DNA of 64,000 nucleotides from Aureococcus anophagefferens. Taxonomy: Eukaryota; Sar; Pelagophyceae; Pelagomonadales; Pelagomonadaceae. Both the position numbers and the translations under genes were made by a program. Positions 25,395 through 33,759 of this stretch are shown here, in pieces (position 1 is the first letter of the stretch; every line of letters starts with the position of its first letter). Where the stretch lies: the NCBI RefSeq assembly GCF_000186865.1, contig NW_008705588.1, positions 328,489 to 392,488 of the forward strand, in the 5' to 3' direction. The notes beneath the pieces were generated by a model. The model worked only from the letters and a program-made list of their open reading frames with translations. It ran no database searches and had not been told where the DNA came from.

Positions 25395-28244
25395 ATGCGC
25401 CGCCTCGCGCTCCTCGCGGCCTGGGCGGCCGCCGAGGACGCCTACGCGCCCTCGGCGGCGCCGACGGTCCAGCCGACGTCCTGCCCGCGGCTCCGCGCGG
25501 CGACGTCCGACGAGTGTCCGGACGATTCCAACGTCAACGTGGCCTGCACGGCGAGCCTCCTCGTCGTCGGCGACGTCTGCGAGGGCGACGGCGAGTGCGG
25601 CACGGACACGGACCTGAACAACTGCGAGCACTACGGCGAGATGAGCGGCGACATCTACGTGGTCATCGCCGAGCCGACCTACGCGCCGACCTACGCCCCG
25701 TCCTACGCGCCGTCGCTCGCGCCGACGGCGACGAACTGCCCCGACTACCTCGTCGCGCTCGACGAGGGCTCGGACGACTGCCCGGATCCCGTGGTCCTGA
25801 CGGCGTCCTACCCGCACTGCGGGTCCGCCCACCTCGCCGTGGGCGACCTCTGCGAGGGCGACGGCGAGTGCGCGACGTCGAACAACCTGGACAACTGCGA
25901 GGACGCCGAGGGCCGCTACGAGGCGGACATCTACTTCGTCGCCGGCGCGGCGCCGACGCGGTCCCCGACGCCCAAGACCTGCCCGGAGTTCCTCGTCGCC
26001 CTGGACCTGGCGAGCGACGACTGCCCGGAGCACGCGCTCATGACGGCGTCCTACCCGGCCTGCAACCACGCGTCCCTGGCGACGGGGGACCTCTGCGAGG
26101 CCGACGGCGAGTGCGGCACGTCGAACAACGAGGACAACTGCCTCGACGCGGAGGGCCGCTACGAGGCCGACGTCTACCGCGTCGTCAACGGCGACCCGAC
26201 GGCGGCGCCGAGCACGGGCGCGCCGACGCCCGCGATCTGCCTCACCTACGAGGCCGTCGAGCTCTGGGACTGCCCCGACGACGCGGACCTCGAGCCGTGC
26301 AGCACGCCGGGCCTCGAGGAGGGCGACTACTGCGAGTCCGACGGCGAGTGCGGCCTGAGCCACGACCTCGACAACTGCTTCTACGGCGGGGTCCAGCAGG
26401 CCGACATCTACGTCGTCGTGGCCGCGCCGGACCCGACGGCCGCGCCGACCGCGTCCTTACCGCCGACGCTCCAGGTCTGCACGTCGTACCGCGAGGCGTC
26501 GTCCGACGAGTGCCCCGAGGACGCGGACATCCAGAACTGCGGCACGCCGGGCCTCGAGGTCGGCGACCTCTGCGAGTCCGACGGCGAGTGCGGCCTGGAC
26601 CACGACCTCGACAACTGCGAGTACGGCGGCGAGCAGAACGCGGACATCTACGTCGTCACCGACGGCTCGACGGGCGCGCCGAGCGTCGTCGCGACGACGG
26701 CGCCGCCGAGCGCCTGCGCCGACGACGCGTCCTGGCACAAGACGGACGTGCCGTCGAAGACCTGCGACTGGGTCGCGGCCTACCAGTACGGCCGCTGCCA
26801 CGTCAAGGGGTACGACGCGAACGGCGACCTCCGCGAGGCCGTCGACGCCTGCGGCGCCGCCTGCGGCTGCACGAGCTACCCGACGACGGCGCCGAGCGGA
26901 GGGCCGGGCCCGACGGCGTCGCCCGCGCCGACGGGCTGCCAGGACGACGCGTCCTGGTACAAGCTGCTCGAGCCGAGCAAGGACTGCGACTGGGTCGCCG
27001 AGGACTACGACCGCTGCCACACGCAGGGCTTCGACGGCGAGGGCAACGAGCGCAAGGCACTCGAGTCCTGCGGCCTGTCCTGCGGCTGCACGGAGTTCCC
27101 GACGGTCTCGCCAGCGCCCGTCGCGTCCGACGACGCGGCCGACGACGGCGGCGCCGGCGACGACGGCGGCGCCGGCGACGACGGCGGCGCCGGCGACGAC
27201 GGCGCGACCGCCGCGCCGACGGTCGCGGGCGACGACGGCGGCGCGGGCGACGACGGCGGCGCGGGCGACGACGGCGCCGGGGACGACGGCGCCGCCGGGG
27301 ACGACGGCGCGGCCGTCGCCACCGCCGCGCCGACGATCTCGCCCGCGCCGAGCCTCTCGAAGGCGCCGTCGGCGACAAACCCGACGGCCGCGCCGAGCGA
27401 GCTCGTGCACGACGACGCGACGGTCTACAGCTCGTCGGCCGTCGTCCTGTACGGCATGTCGCCGGACGAGTTCGGCGACGTCGAGGAGCTCGAGTTCGCG
27501 AGCGTCGTCGCCCTCGCGCTCGACGTCGTCGCGTCGCCCGACGACGTCGAGGACGTCACGGGCGGCGCCTGGGTCGCGGGCGACCTCCGGCGGCACCTGC
27601 GCGTGCGGAAGCTCGAGGAGGCCGCGCTCGAGGCCGCGGACGCCGCGAACGCGACGACCGTCGCGTTCTGGGCCGAGCTCGGCGCCGGCTCCTCGATGAC
27701 GGCGGAGTACGGCCTCGAGCTCCACCTCACCTTCGTCGACCAGCTGACGGCGTCCGTGGACGACGGCACGTTCCAGGCCGCGCTGATCTCCGCGGGCAAC
27801 CTGAGCGTCCTCGGCACGACCGTGCTGGCCGTCAACGAGACCAAGGTCGCCATCGCCGAGGACACGAGCGTGATCTTCTCCTGGGACGGCGACCCGAGCG
27901 ACCTCGCGGCGGCGCTCGCCGACGACGGCGGCGGCGGCGGCGGCGGATCGAAGGACGACGACGGCGCGGACAACGCGGGCTTCGACTTCATGTACGTCAT
28001 CATCGGCCTCATCGCGCTGCTCGTGCTGCTCTGCTGCATCTTGCTCGTCGTCCTCTTCCGCCGGGCCGAGAAGGAGGAGAAGGAGAAGGCCGAGCACATG
28101 CCCGCGCCCGTCGTCGTCGACGAGCCCCGGCGCCGCCCGCGGCCCGAGGAGGAGTTCAAGGAGGGCAGCGTCGACGCGCTCGTCGTCGGCTTCCTCAACT
28201 CCGACTGGGAGTCCCAGGAGGCCCTCAGCTCCGGCGACGTCTAG
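25395..28244 (+). CDS. large cell-surface protein with two kinds of Cys-rich repeats
   Basis: 949 residues: signal peptide (1-16), five type-A modules of about 60 residues (near 30, 114, 195, 281, 361), two type-B modules (441-493, 515-567), an Asp/Gly stretch of DDGGAG units (579-640), a beta-rich domain (about 665-850), one membrane helix (about 866-889, IIGLIALLVLLCCILLVVLF) and a cytosolic tail of about 60 residues ending SSGDV. Type A reads C, DECPDD, C, GDLCEGDGECG, LDNCE, DIYVV. Type B reads CxDDASWxK, CDWVA, RCHxxG, CGxxCGCT, a ShK-like stramenopile pattern. S/T-A-P linkers (TYAPSYAPSLAPT) join modules, as in cell-wall or adhesion proteins. It is probably plasma-membrane; ligand unknown. 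Confidence 0.82.
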   Translation: MRRLALLAAWAAAEDAYAPSAAPTVQPTSCPRLRAATSDECPDDSNVNVACTASLLVVGDVCEGDGECGTDTDLNNCEHYGEMSGDIYVVIAEPTYAPTYAPSYAPSLAPTATNCPDYLVALDEGSDDCPDPVVLTASYPHCGSAHLAVGDLCEGDGECATSNNLDNCEDAEGRYEADIYFVAGAAPTRSPTPKTCPEFLVALDLASDDCPEHALMTASYPACNHASLATGDLCEADGECGTSNNEDNCLDAEGRYEADVYRVVNGDPTAAPSTGAPTPAICLTYEAVELWDCPDDADLEPCSTPGLEEGDYCESDGECGLSHDLDNCFYGGVQQADIYVVVAAPDPTAAPTASLPPTLQVCTSYREASSDECPEDADIQNCGTPGLEVGDLCESDGECGLDHDLDNCEYGGEQNADIYVVTDGSTGAPSVVATTAPPSACADDASWHKTDVPSKTCDWVAAYQYGRCHVKGYDANGDLREAVDACGAACGCTSYPTTAPSGGPGPTASPAPTGCQDDASWYKLLEPSKDCDWVAEDYDRCHTQGFDGEGNERKALESCGLSCGCTEFPTVSPAPVASDDAADDGGAGDDGGAGDDGGAGDDGATAAPTVAGDDGGAGDDGGAGDDGAGDDGAAGDDGAAVATAAPTISPAPSLSKAPSATNPTAAPSELVHDDATVYSSSAVVLYGMSPDEFGDVEELEFASVVALALDVVASPDDVEDVTGGAWVAGDLRRHLRVRKLEEAALEAADAANATTVAFWAELGAGSSMTAEYGLELHLTFVDQLTASVDDGTFQAALISAGNLSVLGTTVLAVNETKVAIAEDTSVIFSWDGDPSDLAAALADDGGGGGGGSKDDDGADNAGFDFMYVIIGLIALLVLLCCILLVVLFRRAEKEEKEKAEHMPAPVVVDEPRRRPRPEEEFKEGSVDALVVGFLNSDWESQEALSSGDV

Positions 28245-28728
28245 TGGTAACGGCGCCTGTTCCCCGCCGGTGTCGGAGGGGGGGGCGTCGGGGCGCCCGC
28301 GGCGATTGGGCCGAGTTGGATGAGGAGCACTTGGGACCGCCCTCGAGAGAGCTTCGGGCCATGCGCCTGCAAACCGTCGTCGGCGACAAGCCCAGGGACG
28401 AGCGCGCGAAGCCCCGGCACAGCCCGACTTAAAACCGCGATCGCTCGCGTGTTCGGCGTCACTTCGGCAGAGGCCCGTTATGAGTAGAAGGGGCCGCGGG
28501 TGCGAGACACAGTGACCATGGGATGTCGAAGCGCTTTCAGTGACCATGGGGTGTGCGTGTGGTGGTGCCGGGCCGCGCGTGTGGGTGCGCGGGCCGGAAA
28601 CGGAGGCGGGCCGGCGCGAGACGACGCGCCGGGCCGGGCGATGTTCTCGCCCCCCGCCGGGGCGGAGCCCGGGGGGGGACGGCGGCGCGGCGGCGGCGCG
28701 CCGCGCCGAACCTTGGGGGGCGGCCCGC
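28245..28728. other. tail-to-tail spacer, 484 bp
   Basis: It separates the surface protein and the aminotransferase, both ending here. A 13-bp word agtgaccatgggr occurs at 28511 and 28539. The right half is extremely G-rich on the plus strand (28600-28730). No coding bias and no RNA gene seen. Confidence 0.55.
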
Positions 28729-29955
28729 TCAGGCCGCGGCGTCCGGGAGCGGCGGGACGACGGAGCCCCAGCCGAAGGCGTCCGGCGCCTCGCCGAATTG
28801 GATCGCGCGGTAGCGGTCGTAGAGCCGCTCGACGTTGTCGATGGAGCCGTACTCGTAGACCTTGTCCTTGAGCGTGATGGACTTGACGCCCATCATGACG
28901 ACGGCCGTGCCGCAGCCCGCGACCTCGTCGAAGTCGTCGAGCTCCTCGACGGGCACGGGCCGGCGCTCGACGGCCATGCCAAAGTCGTCGGACGCCGCGA
29001 GCTCCATGAGGAGGTCGTTCGTCGTCGACCGCAGCACGCTGTCCGTGTCCGGCGTCACGTAGGTCAGCTGCCCGCCCGCGCCCGCCTTGAGCCCGACGAA
29101 GTTGGACACGGAGAACTCCTCGACGTACTTCTTCTCCTTGGCGTCCAAATAGAGCACCGTCGGGTAGCCCTCCGCGCGCGCGTTGAGGGTCACGAGGATG
29201 TCGGAGCCGTAGTTGCCGCTCGCCTTGACGTTGCCCACGCCCTGGGGCGCCGCGCGGTCGTAGCCGTCGGCGACGAGCACGTCGATGGGCTTGAGGCCGC
29301 CCGCGTAGTACGACGACACCGGGATCGCGAGCACGCAGAACGAGAACGTCGGCGCGGGCGACAGGCCGAGCTGGGGCCCGTGGCCGAAGATGTAGGGGCG
29401 GATGTACATGGCGCCCCCGCTGCCGTAGGGCGGCACGTAGGCCAGGTTCGCCGCGACGGCCCACTCGCAGGCCTTCACGAAGAGCGCCTCGGGCACCTCG
29501 GGCATCATCATCCGCGCGCAGCCCTCGGTCATGCGCTTCGCGTTGGCGTCGATGTTCCAGAGCCGCACCTCGCCGTCGGCGCAGTGGTGCGCCTTGGCGC
29601 CCTCGTAGACGCCCTGGCCGTAGTGGATCGCGGACGACATGACGTGCATCTTCAGGTACGGCTCCGGCTCGAACGTGCCCGCGTCCCAGCGGCCGTCCTT
29701 CCAGTCGAACTTGACGAAGCCGTTCGTCGGCTGGAAGTGGAAGCCGATGCGCGCCCAGTCCAGGCCCGCGGACCCGACCTCGACGCCGGCGCCCAGGCCT
29801 CGTCGGCTCCCGGCGCCGGGCGGCGCCGGCGGCCGCTGACATCGCACGAGCGGCGCCCAGGACGGCTGCCGGCCGCCATTGGCGCGGCTCGCGACGTGGA
29901 AACACCGCCGGCCGGGTCGCAGGGCCCGGCCTATTGATGAGGAAATGCTTGCCAT
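28729..29955 (-). CDS. BCAT: branched-chain amino-acid aminotransferase
   Basis: 408 residues, fold-type IV PLP enzyme, which transaminates Leu, Ile and Val with 2-oxoglutarate. Landmarks are FVKFDWKDGRWD, HVMSSAIHYGQGVYEG, RLWNIDANAKRM, YIRPYIFGHGPQLGL, the PLP Lys in GNVKASGNYG (about 242), YLDAKEKKYVEE with FSVSNFVG, and a late GTAVVMMG. The head MASISSSIGRALRPGRR then CFHVASRA looks like a mitochondrial presequence; a longer frame (to 30045) exists but has weak coding bias. The enzyme would act in branched-chain amino-acid metabolism in mitochondrion or plastid. Confidence 0.95.
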   Translation of the reverse strand: MASISSSIGRALRPGRRCFHVASRANGGRQPSWAPLVRCQRPPAPPGAGSRRGLGAGVEVGSAGLDWARIGFHFQPTNGFVKFDWKDGRWDAGTFEPEPYLKMHVMSSAIHYGQGVYEGAKAHHCADGEVRLWNIDANAKRMTEGCARMMMPEVPEALFVKACEWAVAANLAYVPPYGSGGAMYIRPYIFGHGPQLGLSPAPTFSFCVLAIPVSSYYAGGLKPIDVLVADGYDRAAPQGVGNVKASGNYGSDILVTLNARAEGYPTVLYLDAKEKKYVEEFSVSNFVGLKAGAGGQLTYVTPDTDSVLRSTTNDLLMELAASDDFGMAVERRPVPVEELDDFDEVAGCGTAVVMMGVKSITLKDKVYEYGSIDNVERLYDRYRAIQFGEAPDAFGWGSVVPPLPDAAA

Positions 29956-30130
29956 CGGCGGCCACGAGGCCACGACGCACGCGAGACGGGACGCTCGCTG
30001 TGCAACCTTGCCCCCCTTCATTGAGGCTTCAATCGCCGCATGCATGCAAACTTTCGGGAGGCTACGAAGGTCTACGACCGGCCGGAGCGGAGCGCCTCTC
30101 GAGAAGCAAACAAAAATAAGCCCCCCGGGG

Positions 30131-31976
30131 CTAGAGCCCGCCGTCCCCGCCCCCCGGCGGCGGGCGGCGGAACGTCGCGGCGGCGTCGGCGGCGGCCTCT
30201 TCCAGCAGGGGCCCGAGCTTCATGAAGGGCCGCTCGATCGCGAGGCTCAGGACGAGGCCCGACGCCAGGCTCAGGGCGAGGAGGCAGACGTAGAAAAGGT
30301 ACGTGTCGCCGTCGTCCGGGACGGCCGTCGCGAGGCGGCGAAAACCCTTGTAGCCGAAGCCGCCCGTGGCGAAGCCGTCGTCGTTGCCGCGGCCCTTGCC
30401 GGCGCCCGCGAAGACGGCGTCGAGCCAGACGACCTGGCTGAGGTAGGCCGTGTAGGACAGCGACGCCAGCGGGAAGAAGACGGGCAGCGCGAGGACGCGG
30501 GACGCGGCGCGGACCGGCGCCGACGGCGCGGCGCCGTCCGGCGGGTACCTGTGTGGAAATCACCCACTGGTTTGGGACGTCCCGACCAAACTTCGAAATT
30601 CTCTATCTCGATCAAATCGAAGTCGATTTGGCTGATTTTTGGACGAATCGATTGCTCTCATCGAGTTCTCGAAGCGCAACCGACGAGTCCGGCGCAATCC
30701 GTTCAATTATGCGCACATTGAAGTCGGGTCGAAGATTTGAGTTCCACACAGGCGGGTACGCCGCGGCGATGAAGCTCGCGGTCGCGGCGGCGGCGACGGG
30801 GAAGCAGAGCCAGCCGAAGAAGAAGGCGCGCCAGGGGCCGTCGTAGGGACGCCGAAGCCGAAGTTCGCCGGGTCGTGCTCGAAGAAGCAGCCGTAGGTCA
30901 GCGCGAGGAACCCGGCGAGGAAGACGACGAAGGCCGCCTCCGCGGAGGCGCCCGCCCGCCCGTCGGTCGCCGCGCCGCCCTTGGCCGCGTCCTCCCCGGC
31001 CTTCTTGCTCCGCCGCGGGAACGCGTAGTGGTAGGCCAGCACGCCGGCGAGCGTCTCCTCGAAGCGGTAGGGCAGCCACTCGTAGAGGTCCGCGTCGTGG
31101 TAGACGACCCACTTGTCCGTGAGCGTCGCGTCGGACTCGACGACGCGGTTCCAGAACGCGACGCCGCGGAGCGCGACGCAGCCCGCGAAGGCCAGGCCCG
31201 CGGCCGCGAGCCCCGCGCGCCGGTCGGCGACGATCGCCGCGACGAAGAAGGGCGCGATCGCGTAGCCCTGGACCTCGAGGGACACGGTCCAGGCGATGGA
31301 CGAGCAGGCCGCGTTCTGCTGCACGACGCCCATGCGCTCGAAGAGCCAGAGCCGCGGGATCGGGGAGTCCCCGCCGACGGAAGACGTGTCGAGGTCGTTG
31401 CCCAGGAACAGCGCGTTCGTGTAGAGCCAGGCGCCGAGCGCGCCGCTGCCGCAGCCGCTCAGGGCCGCGTGCCCCGTGAGCAGGGACTGGGTTATCTGGA
31501 GCGCGAGGCCGCCGAGCGCGAGCGCGGGCCAGATGCGGGCGAAGCGGCGCCAGAGGAAGACGCCGAGCGCGGGCCAGAACGTGCGCTTCTCCAGGAGGCC
31601 CGCGAAGACGTGGGCCACGAGGAACCCCGAGAGCACGAGGAACACCGTGACGCCGAGCCAGCTCTGGCGCGAGGGCGAAGAGCCACGGGCTTAAAGAGCC
31701 GAGCGCGAAGCCCTTCTCGAGCGCGTGGCCGCTGAGCACCCACATCATCGCCAGCGCGCGGAGGCCGTCGAGGGCGTCGAAGCTCACGTGGCGGCCCTGG
31801 CCCCGGCGCAGGAACATCTCCCGGACGTGGACCAGCGGGTGCCAGCACCGCAGGGCGCGCAGCCCCCAGGACGCGTCGTCGCGGACGAGCAGCGGCGCGC
31901 CCTCGGACGGGGCAGCCGCCTGCGCCGGGCTCGTGGCGACTTGCGTGTATTTGACGCGCATGAGGGACATGGTCAT
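30131..31976 (-). CDS. acyltransferase-3 family membrane protein, three exons, one frameshift
   Basis: Exons 31707-31976, 30760-31663 and 30131-30548. About 530 residues if one base is restored. Family landmarks are FDALDGLRALAMMWVLSGHA, then LGVTVFLVLSGFLVAHVF, the Arg-rich LWRRFARIWPALAL, and a late LSYTAYLSQVV; about ten membrane helices. Such proteins (OafA/NRF-6 type) O-acylate glycans or lipids using an intramembrane His, here in SGHALEK. Intron 1 (43 bp) needs a GC donor (TTC|GCGCTC to GCCAG). Intron 2 is introner copy E. In exon 2 the frame shifts at about 30846: a CCC run lacks one C between NFGFG and DGPWRAFFFGW. The exon phases fit only when that base is added, so a sequencing error is likelier than decay. 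Confidence 0.78.
30549..30759 (-). mobile_element. introner copy E (211-bp intron, GT-AG) with terminal inverted repeats
   Basis: The 9-bp repeat GTACCCGCC (coding strand) flanks it at 30751-30759 and 30540-30548. Just inside, TGTGTGGAA at the left mirrors TTCCACACA at the right, a perfect 9-bp inverted repeat. The donor GT comes from the left flanking copy and the acceptor CACACAG from the element end. Phase 2 is restored (AAAYPPDGAAP). The interior (CCAAAAATCAGCCAAATCGA, TCGAGATAGAGAATTTCGAAG) aligns with copies A-D but is AT-richer, so it is an older or separate lineage. Confidence 0.88.
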
Positions 31977-32131
31977 GGTGGCGTGCGTACGGGAATGCTC
32001 GCCCCGCCTAGGATGGCGCCATACTCGCGTGTGCAACCCGGTTCAAGATGCCGCATGTTCATCGCGGTGACGCGTCCGGAGAGGGTGTGGGGCAGCCTTG
32101 ATCGCAGCCCGCGCCGCGGCGGGCGCGAGCC

Positions 32132-33603
32132 ATGGGCGGCGGCGCCGACCTCGACGGCCACGGGTCCGTCAACGCCATCAGCGCCGCGGCGGCCTGGAGC
32201 TTCTTCCTCTTCGGCTACGACACGGGCGTCGTGTCGACGGCCATGACCTGGACGAAGCACTCCCTGGGCCTGAACAACGTGCAGTACGAGGTCGCCATCG
32301 GCGTGACGACCTGCGTCGCGGGCTTCGCGGCCCTCGGCGCGCGGACGTCCAACGCCTACGTCGGCCGCCGGGGCACGGTGCTCCTGGCGTCCGCGTGCTT
32401 CTTCCTCGGCGCCCTCGTCGTGGGCTCCGTGCCCGACAACGACGCCGGCGGCTTCTACCTGCTGTGCCTCGGGCGCGTCGGCATCGGCCTCGGCTGCGGC
32501 CTCGCGACGGTGACCGTGCCCGTCTACATCGCCGAGGTCGCGCCGCCGGAGACGCGCGGCACGCTCATCGCGATGGAGATCTTCTTCACCGTGCTCGGCC
32601 AGCTCTTCTCCNNNNNNNNNNNNNNNNNNNNNNNNNNNNNNNNNNNNNNNNNNNNNNNNNNNNNNNNNNNNNNNNNNNNNNNNNNNNNNNNNNNNNNNNN
32701 NNNNNNNNNNNNNNNNNNNNNNNGCTCGCGGCCAAGGGCCGGACGCTCGAGGCGCGGCTCGTGCTCGCGCGCGTCCGCGACGCGGACTCGGACGGCGAGC
32801 GCGTGGACCGGGAGCTCAAGGCCATCGAGGCGGAGATCGCCGCGGCGCGCGACGAGATGGCGATCCTGCCGCTCGCGGCGCACGCGTACGCCTCGTCGAA
32901 GCCGCTCTTCCGCGCGATGGTCGTCGGGTGCGGGCTCATGGTCCTGCAGCAGCTCGCGGGCATCAACACGATCATGTACTACTCGACGGTGATCTTCGAG
33001 AAGGTCGGCTTCTCGAACCTCCAGAGCGCCTGGCTCGCCTGCTGCTGCGCGGCCATGCAGGGCTTGGGCATCGCGTGCGTCGTCGGCTTTTCCTGGGCGG
33101 ACGTCCACGGCCGCCGCAAGGTGCTCATCGCGTCGACGCTCCTCGTCGCGCTCTCGCTCTACGGGTTCGCCGCGTTCTACGACGTTTCCATCTGGACGGC
33201 CTGCGCGTGCATCATGCTCTACCTCTTCTTCTTCGGCGCGGGCCTCGCGCCCGTCCCCTGGGCCGTGAACGCGGAGATCTACCCGCTCTACGCGCGGTCC
33301 GGCGCGATGGCCCTCGCGTGCTTCCTCTGTTGGGAGACGAACTTCCTCATCTCCGTGACCTACCTGACGCTGTCGAACGCGCTCGGCGTGCCCCTGCTCT
33401 TCAGCATCTACGGCACGATCACGCTCGCGGGCGCGGCCTGCGTCTACGTCTACCTCCCGGAGACCGCGGGCAAGCCCATCGAGGAGGTCTTCGCGGCGTT
33501 CAAGCACCCGAACGTCATCGCCGCGCGGGAGAACTTCCTCTCGTCCGCGACGGCGGACGACGCGGGCCTCGCGCCCCAGGCGCCCGCCGGGGGCGTCATC
33601 TAA
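32132..33603 (+). CDS. MFS sugar transporter (gap inside)
   Basis: Two parts, 32132-32611 and 32724-33603, interrupted by N. The major facilitator sugar-porter signatures are present: FLFGYDTGVVSTAM in helix 1, YVGRRGTVL (GRR) after helix 2, AEVAPPETRG, then after the gap QQLAGINTIMYYS in helix 7, ADVHGRRKVL, VPWAVNAEIYPL in helix 10 and YLPETAGKPIEEV after helix 12. QQLAGIN and the PETxGxxIEE end mark hexose or polyol/inositol proton symporters. The two parts are in different frames across the N run, so either the gap size is wrong or an intron lies in it. About 60 residues around helices 5 and 6 are missing. Confidence 0.93.
32612..32723. other. assembly gap (112 N) in the sugar transporter
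   Basis: N run within the transporter coding sequence, replacing roughly helices 5-6 and the start of the central loop. Confidence 1.
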
Positions 33604-33759
33604 AAGGCCGACGGTGGTTGGACGAGTTATCGAAGGGGATGCGCGCTCGAGGATCGAAAAGGTCGACTTCACGGACGGTGGTTGACCTGGCGTTGAACTT
33701 TAGGGCAGCCTTGCTAGCGCTGGGCTGGCCTTTCGAATCGGCCGCCGGCCGCGGCGGCC

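Noticed and set aside
23741..28432. A 1563-codon open frame on plus across the LRR and surface-protein genes
   Set aside because: It runs antisense to the LRR gene and out of frame with the surface protein; the composition is Ser/Arg-rich shadow sequence.
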